DNA of 64,000 nt, taken from assembly GCF_004136575.1 (NCBI RefSeq), contig NZ_NOIQ01000004.1, positions 1-64,000 on the forward strand, given 5' to 3'. This stretch comes from Rothia koreensis. GTDB lineage: Bacteria; Actinomycetota; Actinomycetes; Actinomycetales; Micrococcaceae. Positions within the stretch are counted from its first letter, which is position 1, and each line of letters opens with the position of its first letter. The translations under genes and the position numbers were made by a program. The notes under the pieces were generated by a model that had not been told where the DNA came from, did no database searches, and saw nothing but the letters and a program-made list of their open reading frames with translations. Shown in pieces: positions 8,700 through 17,839 of this stretch.

Positions 8700-9977
8700 T
8701 CGCTTCTCGACGTGGTCCAAAGCCTGACTCAGATCCGACCAGAGATCCTCGACGTCCTCAATGCCCACCGACAGTCGCAGAAGCGCCTCGCTGACGCTCG
8801 GGGCCTCGTTCGAGTGTCGGCGACGTCGCTCGACCAGCGATTCCACGCCGCCCAACGAGGTCGCCGGCGTCCAGAGCCGCAAGGCCTCGACGACCCGCTG
8901 TGTCGTCTCGGCGTCGGCATTCAGGGTCGCCGACAGCACCGAGCCGAAATTGCTCATCTGTGCCTTGGCCCGATCGTGTCCGCGGTCCTCCGGCAAGCCG
9001 GGGTACCTGACTTCGGCGACGGCCGGATGATCGCGCAGTCGTTCCGCGAGAACCTGCGCGGATGCCGACGACTGCCGGATACGCAAGGACAGGGTTCGCA
9101 GTCCGCGCAACGCCAACCACGCCTCGACGGGTCCGGCGATCGCTCCTCCCAGCGAGCGCTGGGCCAGAGTCGCTTCCCTGAGCGCGGGGTCACGAGTCAC
9201 AACGGCCCCCATGACGACGTCGGAATGTCCGGCCAGATACTTGGTTGCCGAGTGAACCACGAAGTCCGCACCCCATTCCAGGGGACGCTGCACCAGCGGG
9301 GTCGCGAAGGTGTTGTCGACGGCCGTTCGAATTCCCAGGCCACGGGCGGCCGCCAGGAGGGTCGGAAGGTCCGCGACCTCCAGCATGGGGTTGGTCGGGC
9401 TTTCGAGCCAGAACAGAACGTACGGCGCCTCGGCACCAGGGGCCGGTTCGGGGAGGGAACGCGCCTGCTCGGTCAGAACCTCGATCACGCGATCCGTGTC
9501 TTCGATGGCCACCTCGACCAGTGTGCAGACACCACGCCGTTCCATCTGACGAACCAAGGACATCGACCCCAAGTAGGTGTGCTCCGGCATGACGATGACC
9601 GACCCCACGGGGACCTGGCCCACGACGCCGGCGACGGCGCCCATGCCCGAACCGAAGAGCAGAGCCGGCAACTCGGACCCCTCGAGGGACGAGAGAACCT
9701 GTTCCAGGTCCTCCCACGTCGGGTTCGTAAACCGACCGTAGGCGCGGTCCTCCGGCAGAATGGGGCCAGCGCCGTGGAACGTCGAAGAGAGAACGATCGG
9801 CGAATTCACCGGGGCGTCATGTTCCCTCTCCGGTCGCCCCGCCGAGACGACCAAGGTCTCGCGCGACCACGGCGAATCGGCGTCCGTGCCCTGATGTTCG
9901 GCGCGCGCTTCTTCCGCGACGATCTCGTCGGGCTCGTGCCCCTTGCGTCCGTGGATATCCGAGGAATTCTGCTGCAT
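8697..9977 (-). CDS. PLP-dependent cystathionine gamma-synthase/lyase-family enzyme
   Basis: A 426-residue Cys/Met-metabolism PLP enzyme. After a charged N-terminal extension of about 45 residues come the family landmarks: SPIVLSSTF near 57, the PLP-binding segment with Asp and Asn (WLESPTNPMLEV, VDNTFATP), and the Schiff-base lysine in SATKYLAGHSD near 250. It should act on cystathionine or an acyl-homoserine in methionine/cysteine metabolism; synthase and lyase cannot be told apart from sequence alone. The start ATG lies seven bases after a TAATCT box and has no ribosome site. Confidence 0.85.
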   Translation of the reverse strand: MQQNSSDIHGRKGHEPDEIVAEEARAEHQGTDADSPWSRETLVVSAGRPEREHDAPVNSPIVLSSTFHGAGPILPEDRAYGRFTNPTWEDLEQVLSSLEGSELPALLFGSGMGAVAGVVGQVPVGSVIVMPEHTYLGSMSLVRQMERRGVCTLVEVAIEDTDRVIEVLTEQARSLPEPAPGAEAPYVLFWLESPTNPMLEVADLPTLLAAARGLGIRTAVDNTFATPLVQRPLEWGADFVVHSATKYLAGHSDVVMGAVVTRDPALREATLAQRSLGGAIAGPVEAWLALRGLRTLSLRIRQSSASAQVLAERLRDHPAVAEVRYPGLPEDRGHDRAKAQMSNFGSVLSATLNADAETTQRVVEALRLWTPATSLGGVESLVERRRRHSNEAPSVSEALLRLSVGIEDVEDLWSDLSQALDHVEKR

Positions 9978-9984
9978 AGTCCAC

Positions 9985-9990
9985 AGATTA
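9985..9990 (-). promoter_or_regulatory. Candidate -10 box, leaderless trans-sulfuration gene
   Basis: TAATCT on the minus strand ends seven bases before the ATG, with no Shine-Dalgarno sequence. Confidence 0.45.
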
Positions 9991-10045
9991 CCCGTCCGCC
10001 CACGGCAAACCGGGGTGCGCGCCCATGGACCGCCCCTGATTTCGA

Positions 10046-10051
10046 TAGGCT
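10046..10051 (+). promoter_or_regulatory. Candidate -10 box, leaderless tmk-holB transcript
   Basis: TAGGCT ends six bases before the tmk GTG. The intervening ACGAGG could alternatively be a weak ribosome site placed too close to the start. Confidence 0.45.
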
Positions 10052-10057
10052 ACGAGG

Positions 10058-10741
10058 GTGACTTCAGAGCTCCACTATTCACCGCCCGAAGTGACTTCCC
10101 GGCGCCCCGGAACCTTCATCGTGTTCGAAGGCGGGGACGGTACCGGGAAGTCGACTCAGGCGCGGATTCTCGAGGACCGGATCCGCCAACGGCTGGACCG
10201 CGAGGTCGTCCTGACCCGAGAGCCCGGAGGAACGGATATCGGAGAGAAGATCCGTTCCCTCGTGCTCGAGACGGGCAACGGAGTGATCGACGCCCGCACC
10301 GAAGCATTGTTGTATGCCGCTTCCCGCGCCGCCCACGCGCATCAGCTCATCGCACCGGCCCTCGAACGCGGAGCCGTGGTCGTGTGCGACCGATACATCG
10401 ACTCTTCGGCCGCCTACCAGGGCGGCGGACGGGGGCTGGGCGAGGACGCCGTCACGAACCTTTCCCTGTGGGCCACGGAGAATCTCGTCCCGGATCTGAC
10501 GGTCTTCCTGTCCGTCGACGGTGCACATGCACGCAACCGCGTGGCCTCTCGAGGCGCACTGGATCGACTCGAGACGGAGCCCGACTCGTTCCATGCCCGC
10601 GTGCGGGAATCGTTCCAGGGTCTGGCTAGGAGCCCTGGATCGAAGAAAACAGTGATCGATGGTTCCGGTTCCGTCGACGAGGTCGCGGACAGGGTGTGGG
10701 ACAGCGTCCTGCCGACCCTGATGGCGGGTGAGACACCATGA
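10058..10741 (+). CDS. tmk: Thymidylate kinase
   Basis: A 227-residue P-loop kinase converting dTMP to dTDP. The Walker A loop FEGGDGTGKST is near residue 23, the DR[YFH]-type motif CDRYIDSSAAYQG is near 110, and the LID region follows near 155. An N-terminal extension of about 17 residues precedes the core. The stop overlaps the holB start by ATGA, so the pair is translationally coupled, as in most Actinobacteria. Confidence 0.95.
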   Translation: MTSELHYSPPEVTSRRPGTFIVFEGGDGTGKSTQARILEDRIRQRLDREVVLTREPGGTDIGEKIRSLVLETGNGVIDARTEALLYAASRAAHAHQLIAPALERGAVVVCDRYIDSSAAYQGGGRGLGEDAVTNLSLWATENLVPDLTVFLSVDGAHARNRVASRGALDRLETEPDSFHARVRESFQGLARSPGSKKTVIDGSGSVDEVADRVWDSVLPTLMAGETP

Positions 10742-11886
10742 GCGTCTGGGACCAGTTGGTCGGCCAGGAACAGGCCGTCGTCCAGCTCCGCAAGGCGGCG
10801 GCGTCGGAATTGCCTCCGCACGCCTGGTTGTTCACGGGACCTCCAGGATCAGGGCGGTCAACGGCCGCACGCGCCCTGGCTGCGGCGCTGCTCTGCGAGA
10901 AACCGGACCCGGCGGAGAGGGGGTGCGGGGAGTGCAAATCGTGCCGTACGGCCATGTCCGGAGCGCACGCGGACGTCACCAATTTCGCGACCGAGAATGT
11001 CCAGATCAAGATCGAAGAGGCGCGCGACCTCGTGGTCAAGGCCCAGGACCGCCCCGCCGTGGGCCGGTGGCGGGTCATGATCGTCGAGGACGCCGATCGC
11101 ATGCCCGAACGCACGTCCAACGTCTTGCTGAAAGCGATCGAAGAACCTCCTCCGCACACGATCTGGTTGCTCTGCGCGCCGAGCCCGGTCGACGTCCTGG
11201 TGACCATTCGGTCACGGTGTCGCGCCATCACTCTGAAAGTCCCCACGGCCGAGGAAGTCGCGGAGCTTCTTGGGCGCAGGGACGGAGTCGATCCGGAGAC
11301 CGCGGAGCAGGCTGCACGCCTGGCACAGGGACACATCGGAATTGCTCGTCGGCTCGCGCTGTACCCCGAGGCGAAAGCCCGCCGCGAGGACGTGGTGCGG
11401 CTCCCCCTGGGCCTGGGTGGGATCAGCTCGGCCGTGGCCGCCGCGGATCGCCTCATCTCCACGGCGGAGGCCGAGGCAACCGCCGATGCCGAGGAACGCA
11501 ACGACCAGGAAAAAGCAGACCTGCTCGTGACTCTCGGCGCGCCCGAGTCCGGCCGGGTGCCGCCGACCATCAAGGCCGCCGTACGTCGCCTCGAGGAGGA
11601 CCAGAAGCGGCGTGCCAAACGGATTCAGGTCGACACCCTCGACCGCTTCCTCATCGACCTCTCGACCTTCTACAGGGACGTGCTGACACTCCAGCTGAAA
11701 ACGGGCTCACGTCTGGTCAATCACCATTTGGAACGGGAGCTGTCCGACTACGCGCTCAATTCCAGCGCGGAACGGACCCTGGAGCAGATCGACACGATCA
11801 ATCTCACGCGCAGAAGGATCTCGACCAATGTCAGCCCGCGCCTGGCATTCGAGGCCATGGCCGCCAGTCTGATACTCCGCCACTGA
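10738..11886 (+). CDS. holB: DNA polymerase III subunit delta'
   Basis: A 382-residue clamp-loader subunit. Its AAA+ N-terminal domain has a degenerate P-loop (GPPGSGRST, residues 34-42), the zinc-binding cysteines (C63, C66, C69 and a partner), and the SRC motif IRSRCRAI near 160 that supplies the trans-acting arginine. The C-terminal collar is helical. It works with tau and delta to load the beta clamp. Overlap with tmk is four bases. It converges on the PFL gene with only 17 bases between stops. Confidence 0.92.
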   Translation: MSVWDQLVGQEQAVVQLRKAAASELPPHAWLFTGPPGSGRSTAARALAAALLCEKPDPAERGCGECKSCRTAMSGAHADVTNFATENVQIKIEEARDLVVKAQDRPAVGRWRVMIVEDADRMPERTSNVLLKAIEEPPPHTIWLLCAPSPVDVLVTIRSRCRAITLKVPTAEEVAELLGRRDGVDPETAEQAARLAQGHIGIARRLALYPEAKARREDVVRLPLGLGGISSAVAAADRLISTAEAEATADAEERNDQEKADLLVTLGAPESGRVPPTIKAAVRRLEEDQKRRAKRIQVDTLDRFLIDLSTFYRDVLTLQLKTGSRLVNHHLERELSDYALNSSAERTLEQIDTINLTRRRISTNVSPRLAFEAMAASLILRH

Positions 11887-11903
11887 CCGCCGAGGGGCGC
11901 GGG

Positions 11904-13265
11904 TCAGTTCCGGAAACCGTGGACCGGGGACGGGATGTGACCCGCCCTGCGGACGAAGATCTCCGAGGACCCTTCGTGCGCGGGCATGACGGGCGCCCGT
12001 CCCAAGATCCCGCCGAACTCGACGACGTCGCCCACCCCGAGACCGACCGCGGGGATCACACGCACGGCGGTCGTCTTGTGGTTCATGACGCCGATGGCCG
12101 CTTCGTCGGCGATCATGGCCGAGAGCGTGGACGCCGGGGTGTCTCCAGGAACGGCGACCATGTCGAGCCCCACGGAGCAGATGGCTGTCATCGCCTCGAG
12201 CTTGTCCAGGGTGATGGCCCCCGAAGCCGCGGCCTCGATCATGCCGATGTCTTCCGATATCGGGATGAAGGACCCGGACAACCCACCGACGCGAGAGCAT
12301 GCCATGAGGCCTCCCTTTTTCATGGCGTCGTTGAGCAGGGCCAACGCCGCCGTGGTCCCGTGGGTTCCCACCACCTCGAGGCCGAGCTCCTCGAGAACCC
12401 GCGCCACGGAGTCGCCGACCTCGGCCGTGGGCGCGAGGGAAAGATCCACGATCCCGAAGGAGACCCCGAGCCTCTCTGCCGCGAGGTTCCCGACGAGTTG
12501 CCCCACGCGCGTGATCTTGAAAGCGGCCTTCTTGATGACCTCGGCGCTGACATTCAAGGGCGCCCCGGGAGCCTTTTCCAGGGCACGCTTGACGACGCCG
12601 GGACCTGAGACACCGACGCTGACCACGCAGTCCGTCTCCTGAACGCCGTGGAAAGCCCCCGCCATGAAGGGATTGTCCGAGACGGCATTGGCGAAAACGA
12701 CGAGCTTGGAGCAACCGAAACCGTGGGCTTCACCCGTCAGATCCGCCGTCTCGCGGATCACCTCTCCCATGTCCCGCACGGCATCCATGTTGATGCCGGC
12801 GCGTGACGAGCCGATGTCCACCGAAGAGCAGACCACGTCGGTTTCCGCGAGCGCCCGAGGAATCGAGGACATGAGAATGCGATCGGCTTCGGTCTGCCCC
12901 TTGTCGACCAGCGCCGAGAATCCGCCGATGAAATCGACGCCGACCGCGCGCGCGGCCCGGTCGAGTGTGCGGGCGTATTCGAGGTAGTCGGAATCGCCCG
13001 ATGCGCCGGCCACGATCGAGATCGGGGTGACCGCGATGCGCTTGTTGATGATCGGGATCCCGAGTTCGGCCTCGATCCCTTCGGCGACCCCGACCAGGTT
13101 CTTCGCGCGCTGGGTGATTTTGTCGTATATCTTGGCCCGCGCCCTGGCCCCGTCTGCATCGATGCAGTCGAGCAGCGAGATGCCCATGGTCACCGTGCGG
13201 ATGTCGAGTTTGTCTTCCTCGATCATCTGGATGGTTTCGAGGATATTGGCGTTGGTATCGATCAT
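11904..13265 (-). CDS. PFL-family protein (DUF711/UPF0210)
   Basis: A 453-residue protein matching the DUF711 family, whose fold resembles pyruvate formate-lyase/anaerobic ribonucleotide reductase barrels. The glycyl-radical and activase features of true PFL are not evident. Gly- and Ala-rich blocks such as [18 protein letters not shown] (about 85-102) and a C-terminal [16 protein letters not shown] are typical. It follows the ACT-domain gene by 11 bases, an arrangement conserved across bacteria and archaea that suggests the two proteins work together, possibly in amino-acid sensing. The reaction is unknown. Confidence 0.88.
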   Translation of the reverse strand: MIDTNANILETIQMIEEDKLDIRTVTMGISLLDCIDADGARARAKIYDKITQRAKNLVGVAEGIEAELGIPIINKRIAVTPISIVAGASGDSDYLEYARTLDRAARAVGVDFIGGFSALVDKGQTEADRILMSSIPRALAETDVVCSSVDIGSSRAGINMDAVRDMGEVIRETADLTGEAHGFGCSKLVVFANAVSDNPFMAGAFHGVQETDCVVSVGVSGPGVVKRALEKAPGAPLNVSAEVIKKAAFKITRVGQLVGNLAAERLGVSFGIVDLSLAPTAEVGDSVARVLEELGLEVVGTHGTTAALALLNDAMKKGGLMACSRVGGLSGSFIPISEDIGMIEAAASGAITLDKLEAMTAICSVGLDMVAVPGDTPASTLSAMIADEAAIGVMNHKTTAVRVIPAVGLGVGDVVEFGGILGRAPVMPAHEGSSEIFVRRAGHIPSPVHGFRN

Positions 13266-13276
13266 GGCGGGACGTC

Positions 13277-13546
13277 CTAGAGGGTGTGCATGGCTTCGAA
13301 GATGGCCTCGGACTGGATCCGGATCTCGACCTGCGCCGCCTGACCGATGGGTTCCATCGCCGCCTGGATGTCTTCGATGGTCTGCTTCGACTCGTCGAAT
13401 TCACCCTGCATGATCATGGTGAAGTAGCCCTCCATGAGGGTTTGGGAGACATTGAGGATGTTGACGTGAAGATCGGCCAGACCGGTGGAGACGGCGGCGA
13501 TGATGCCTTCGTGGTCCAGGCCCGTCACGGTGAGGATGACTTTCAT
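13277..13546 (-). CDS. ACT-domain protein (UPF0237)
   Basis: 89 residues forming one ACT domain: [20 protein letters not shown] near 7-26 is the classic start of a GcvR/UPF0237-type ACT repeat. ACT domains usually bind small ligands, often amino acids. It is the first gene of a pair with the PFL-family gene. Confidence 0.88.
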   Translation of the reverse strand: MKVILTVTGLDHEGIIAAVSTGLADLHVNILNVSQTLMEGYFTMIMQGEFDESKQTIEDIQAAMEPIGQAAQVEIRIQSEAIFEAMHTL

Positions 13547-13582
13547 GGTGCTCTTTCGGGAGTGATGGCTGACGGTTCGCGT

Positions 13583-14875
13583 CTATTGGGTGTTCTGCTG
13601 CTTCAGCCGCCGGCGTTTTTCGCGTTTGAGCCGGCGTTTTCGCGCGGTCAGACTCCCGGGAGGTTCGGCGTCCTCCCCGGGTTCGGGACCGTAGGTCTTC
13701 CTCAGCGAATACCGACCGTCCTCGTGGACGAGTTGCTCCGACCAGCGCAGATCATTCGGTTTGCCCCTGGAGTCGAAGGCCACGCCGATCCAACGCGATC
13801 TCGGGTCCGAATCGATGAACATCGCCTTGAAGAACAGCGTCAGCGGGACGGCGAGGATCGCGCCCAGCGGGCCGACGATCGCCGACCAGAAGATCAGCGA
13901 GACGAAGGTGACGGTCGTGTTGAGGCCGACGGCGTCCCCGGTGACTTTCGGCTGGATCACCGACTGGGCGACGAAGTTGATCACGGAGTACAGCACCACG
14001 ACCCAGATGGCCGTGGCCGGTCCGCCGGCGAGCAGTCCGAGCAGGGCCGGCGGGATCAGGCCGATGACGAACCCGATGTTGGGGATGTAGTTCGTGACGA
14101 ACGAGAACACGCCCCAGGTGAAGGCCAGCGGGACCCCCAGAATCATCAGGGCTATCGTGTCCAGAACGGCCACGATCGCGCCGAAGACGGTATTGACGAC
14201 CCAGTACTTCGAGGTCCTGTGGCTGAAGTCCGCGTAGGCCTGGCCGAGACCCGGCTTGGCGCTTGCGATTTCGGAGCGACGTCCGGGGATGATCGTGGCG
14301 TCGATGAAGAGGAAAGCCATCACCATCACCAGCACGAACAGCTGCGACCCCGCGGATGACAGTCCGCTCAGGATTGTAGTCGCTGCGCTGAGGATTCGGC
14401 TCGGCTGAAGGTATTCGAGCAGAGAATCCCCGACGTCCGTCTCGCTGAGACCGTAGTCGCTCAGCAAGTGGCGCGTCTGCTGGTAGAGGGTCGCGAATTT
14501 TCCGCTGTAATTCGGAAGGGTCTCGACGAGCTGGAGGACCGACACGACCATGGACCCGATAATGGCGAGCAATATCGCATAGAGGAACAGCGCCACCAGA
14601 ACCGTCGCGAGCCACCGGGGAACCTTGCGGTCGGCCAGCCACAATCGCATCGGTCGAACCGCGACGACGAGCGAATAGGCCAGGAACATGGGCCCGAAGA
14701 TCTCCGAGATGAACTTGAGCCCGCCCATGAAGACCACGAGGGCCGCCAGGGCGACGAGAGCGACGACGCCGAGCGGCAGGTCGGGGCCACGGCGAGGAGC
14801 TCGTTCCTGCTCCTGCAACGGCATGTTCGCATCCGTTTCTGTCGCTCGGGTTGATGCGGCGACGGGTCGGTTCAT
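13583..14875 (-). CDS. AI-2E family transporter (PerM/TqsA-type membrane protein)
   Basis: A 430-residue polytopic membrane protein with about eight hydrophobic segments between residues 35 and 370, and the family's typical pattern of paired N-terminal helices, a central soluble helical part (about 110-175) and a C-terminal bundle. Charged, basic tail at 395-430. The family includes AI-2 exporters and Na+/H+ antiporters; the substrate cannot be deduced. GGGAGA lies about 11 bases before the ATG. It follows manA after 34 bases but a functional link is not evident. Confidence 0.85.
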   Translation of the reverse strand: MNRPVAASTRATETDANMPLQEQERAPRRGPDLPLGVVALVALAALVVFMGGLKFISEIFGPMFLAYSLVVAVRPMRLWLADRKVPRWLATVLVALFLYAILLAIIGSMVVSVLQLVETLPNYSGKFATLYQQTRHLLSDYGLSETDVGDSLLEYLQPSRILSAATTILSGLSSAGSQLFVLVMVMAFLFIDATIIPGRRSEIASAKPGLGQAYADFSHRTSKYWVVNTVFGAIVAVLDTIALMILGVPLAFTWGVFSFVTNYIPNIGFVIGLIPPALLGLLAGGPATAIWVVVLYSVINFVAQSVIQPKVTGDAVGLNTTVTFVSLIFWSAIVGPLGAILAVPLTLFFKAMFIDSDPRSRWIGVAFDSRGKPNDLRWSEQLVHEDGRYSLRKTYGPEPGEDAEPPGSLTARKRRLKREKRRRLKQQNTQ

Positions 14876-14909
14876 GGGTTGGGTGTTCTCCCTGCGTGGA
14901 CGATCGGGG

Positions 14910-16121
14910 TCAGGTCCGGACGGCCGTGTACACCTGGCCGTTTCCGGACAGGGTCAGGACGTCCCGCGACCCGATGTGCAGTGCCGATTCCGTGCCGCGC
15001 AGGTCAATTCGTTCGCCGGCACCGGCCACCTCGACGTCGCCTTCGACGCACAGGATAGCCGAGAGCCCATCACAGGTGTACTCGACGGGAGTGTCCGGCG
15101 ACACGGCCACGTGGTCCACGTGCATGTGTGAGTCCCAGAGGCCGTAGCGGGCCACGCCGGGCTGCTGCTCCGCGGGGAGCACCAGGTCCGGGGCGGGCTG
15201 GTCGGCGACGACCACGGAGAGCAGTTCCTTGATGTCGATGTGCTTGGGCGTCAGCCCGGCCCGCATCACGTTGTCGGACGGATTCATGATCTCGATCGCG
15301 GTGCCCTGGAGGTACGCGTGGACCTGCCCGTGCGGTGTGTGGGCCGACTCCCCGGGTTTCAGAAAGAGCTGATTCATGGCCACGGCCACCAGGGTCCCCC
15401 GGTCACCGGGGTAGGCATCGTGGAGCAACAGGATGAGGTCGGCGACGGCGTCGAGGTCGAAGCCCTCACGGTCGCGACGGTAGGCGGCGTCGTCCTCGTC
15501 GAAGGGATGAGCCAGGCTCCAGTCCATGGCCGCGTTCACCGTCGCATCCAATGCCAGGGCCGAGCTCGTCTCGTCCTTGGCGAAGATGGCCTTGATGATC
15601 TCCGCGGCGTCGTAATCCGCCAGTTCGGCCAGCCACGTGAGGTTGAGTTCCTTGGCGATCCGCTTGAGTTCGGCCGCTGGCCGGATCCCGGTGAGGAGAC
15701 GCACCGGCGAGTACGCGATGACGGTCTCCGGTTTGGAACGGTCGTCCTTGTAATTGCGTTCATTCGCGCCGAGCGCGATGCCCGCCCGGTTCTCCTTCTC
15801 AAATCCTTCGACGGCCTGTTGCTCGGAAGGATGGACTTGGAGGGACAGGGGCGAATCGATGGCCAGAATCTTGAACAGGAACGGGAATCCGGAGGTGCCT
15901 TCCGGCAGGACCGTCTCCGGGTCCTCGTCGACCCAGTCGGCCAGGGACTTCGTTCCTCCGGCCGTGAGCACCGAGGACGGCGCCTTGGCATGCGCCCCGA
16001 CCCACAGCTCGGCTTCCGGTTCGGAAGCGGGCTTGTTCTCGCCGCGAAGTCGGGCGAGCGTATCCCGCGTTCCCCACGCATAATTCTGGACTGGATTTAC
16101 CATTTTGAGCAGCTGACCCAT
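14910..16121 (-). CDS. manA: Mannose-6-phosphate isomerase, class I
   Basis: About 403 residues of a cupin-type phosphomannose isomerase interconverting fructose-6-P and mannose-6-P. NPVQNYAWG opens the protein; zinc ligands lie in the LQVHPS block (near 100), the Glu in NYKDDRSKPE (near 140) and the His in AHTPHGQVHAYLQG (near 265). The start is uncertain: the frame stays open to 16265, but the upstream part would overlap the divergent phosphomannomutase; ATG 16121 (MGQLLKMV) or 16103 (MVNPVQ) fit homologues. Together with the divergent pmm it supplies mannose-1-P for GDP-mannose. Confidence 0.92.
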   Translation of the reverse strand: MGQLLKMVNPVQNYAWGTRDTLARLRGENKPASEPEAELWVGAHAKAPSSVLTAGGTKSLADWVDEDPETVLPEGTSGFPFLFKILAIDSPLSLQVHPSEQQAVEGFEKENRAGIALGANERNYKDDRSKPETVIAYSPVRLLTGIRPAAELKRIAKELNLTWLAELADYDAAEIIKAIFAKDETSSALALDATVNAAMDWSLAHPFDEDDAAYRRDREGFDLDAVADLILLLHDAYPGDRGTLVAVAMNQLFLKPGESAHTPHGQVHAYLQGTAIEIMNPSDNVMRAGLTPKHIDIKELLSVVVADQPAPDLVLPAEQQPGVARYGLWDSHMHVDHVAVSPDTPVEYTCDGLSAILCVEGDVEVAGAGERIDLRGTESALHIGSRDVLTLSGNGQVYTAVRT

Positions 16122-16223
16122 ACCCATCATCCAACCACAACCGGTTCCCGCAACGCAGTCGCACCCCAAGGCTATGATGGCTGTCACCCCGGCGATTCCG
16201 AGGGTTTTCGGAGGGCGCCCACG

Positions 16224-16229
16224 TAGAAT
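16224..16229 (+). promoter_or_regulatory. Candidate -10 box, leaderless phosphomannomutase transcript
   Basis: TAGAAT ends seven bases before the GTG at 16237 and there is no ribosome site. Confidence 0.5.
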
Positions 16230-16236
16230 TGTGCGG

Positions 16237-17634
16237 GTGAGCATTAACCTACAAGAGTCGTTCAAGGCCTACGACGTCCGCGGGATCGTGGGCCAGTCCA
16301 TCACACGGGAAAGCGTGCGTGCCACGGGTGCCGCCTTCGTCGATGTTCTTGACCTCTCGGGAAAGACCGTTCTGGTCGGCGGCGACATGAGGCCCTCATC
16401 CCCCGAATTCATGGACGAGTTCGCGGACGGGGCCACGGCCCGAGGAGCCGACGTCGTGAAGATCGGCCTGATCTCGACCGACGAACTCTACTTCGCGTGC
16501 GGTGTCCTCGACGCCCCCGGTGTCACTTTCACCGCGTCGCACAACCCCGCCGAGTACAACGGCATGAAGATGGCCAAGGCAGGGGCCGTCCCGATCTCCT
16601 CCGAGACCGGACTGTTCGATATCCGCGATGCCGCCCAGCGCTATCTCGAGAGCGGCCTCGTCGCCCTGGAGACCACCGGGAGCGTTTCGGAACGGGACAT
16701 TCTCGTCGATTACGCCCAGTACCTGCGCAACCTCGTGGACCTGTCGTCCATCCGCCCGCTGAAGGTCGTCGTCGACGCCGGCAACGGCATGGCGGGAATG
16801 ACGACGCCTGCCGTTCTCGGCGACGCCGTCCTGCCCGCGCTGCCGCTGGACGTCAGCCCGCTGTACTTCGATCTGGACGGCACCTTCCCGAACCATCCGG
16901 CGAATCCGCTGGAACCGGCAAATCTGCGCGATCTGCAGGCCGCCGTCGTCGAACAGGGAGCGGACCTCGGCCTGGCCTTCGACGGTGACGCCGACCGGTG
17001 TTTCGTGGTCGACGAAAAGGGGGACCCCGTCACTCCGTCCGCGATCGCTGCCTTGGTGGCCGAGAGGGAAATTGCCCGTGCCCAGGCCGACGGCACCGAA
17101 GAGCCTGTGGTCATCCACAATCTGATTACGTCCAAGGCCGTGCCCGAGCTCGTCGAGTCCCTGGGCGGCCGGGCCGTGAGAACGCGGGTGGGGCATTCCT
17201 TCATCAAGGGCGTCATGGCTCGCGAGAACGGCGTGTTCGGTGGCGAGCATTCGGCCCACTACTACTTCAAGGACTTCTTCAACGCCGACACCGGGATGCT
17301 CGCCGCCATGCACGTGCTGGCGGCCTTGGGGACGCAGGAACGTCCGCTGTCCGGGCTGGCCGAGAAGTATGCGCCGTACGTCGCATCCGGCGAAATCAAC
17401 TCGGAGATCGAGGACAAGGCGGCCGCGGTCACGCGCGTTCGTGAAGCCTTGGCCGACGAGCCCATCGATGTCGACGACATGGACGGGACGACGTTCACCC
17501 ATCGCACCGACGGCTGGTGGTTCAACCTGCGCCCCTCGAACACCGAACCGTTCCTGCGGCTCAATGTCGAGGGCCCTGACCCGGCAACCATGGAACGCGT
17601 TCGCGACGAGGTCCTGGGGCTGATCCGGCAGTAA
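16237..17634 (+). CDS. manB: Phosphomannomutase/phosphoglucomutase
   Basis: A 465-residue alpha-D-phosphohexomutase. The active-site serine lies in TFTASHNPAEYNG (near residue 100), the magnesium loop is FDGDADRC (near 248), the sugar-specificity loop GGEHSAHYYF is near 333, and the phosphate-binding RPSNTEP is near 430. The GTG at 16237 (MSINLQESFKAYDVRG) is chosen because it fits the family N terminus and lies seven bases after a TAGAAT box; the open frame extends further upstream without support. It makes mannose-1-P (and likely glucose-1-P), pairing with the divergent manA. Confidence 0.93.
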   Translation: MSINLQESFKAYDVRGIVGQSITRESVRATGAAFVDVLDLSGKTVLVGGDMRPSSPEFMDEFADGATARGADVVKIGLISTDELYFACGVLDAPGVTFTASHNPAEYNGMKMAKAGAVPISSETGLFDIRDAAQRYLESGLVALETTGSVSERDILVDYAQYLRNLVDLSSIRPLKVVVDAGNGMAGMTTPAVLGDAVLPALPLDVSPLYFDLDGTFPNHPANPLEPANLRDLQAAVVEQGADLGLAFDGDADRCFVVDEKGDPVTPSAIAALVAEREIARAQADGTEEPVVIHNLITSKAVPELVESLGGRAVRTRVGHSFIKGVMARENGVFGGEHSAHYYFKDFFNADTGMLAAMHVLAALGTQERPLSGLAEKYAPYVASGEINSEIEDKAAAVTRVREALADEPIDVDDMDGTTFTHRTDGWWFNLRPSNTEPFLRLNVEGPDPATMERVRDEVLGLIRQ

Positions 17635-17775
17635 TTGCGGCACGGCCAGAAGGCCGACGGGGTCCGGACGGCGCGGTTGCCCGGATGGCGCGGTTGCCCC
17701 GGCGGCCCGCTGCCCGGGCGGCCCGGTGCCAGGGCCCCGAAGTCGTCGGGGCCTCGACCAGCCCCATCACATGCA

Positions 17776-17823
17776 AAGGACGCCGCCGGGTCCGCCCACT
17801 GAGGGCGGCCGGGCGGCGTCCTT
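17776..17823. terminator. Bidirectional terminator between pmm and pckG
   Basis: A 12-base perfect stem AAGGACGCCGCC/GGCGGCGTCCTT (17776-17787 with 17812-17823), with a further inner hairpin. The region 17635-17775 shows no gene. Confidence 0.75.
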
Positions 17824-17839
17824 CATCGTGCTCCTGGTA

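Noticed and set aside
11880-11925. Terminator between holB and the PFL gene
   Set aside because: A short ACTGACC/GGTCAGT repeat spans the stop codons, but its long loop and the lack of T tracts make it weak.
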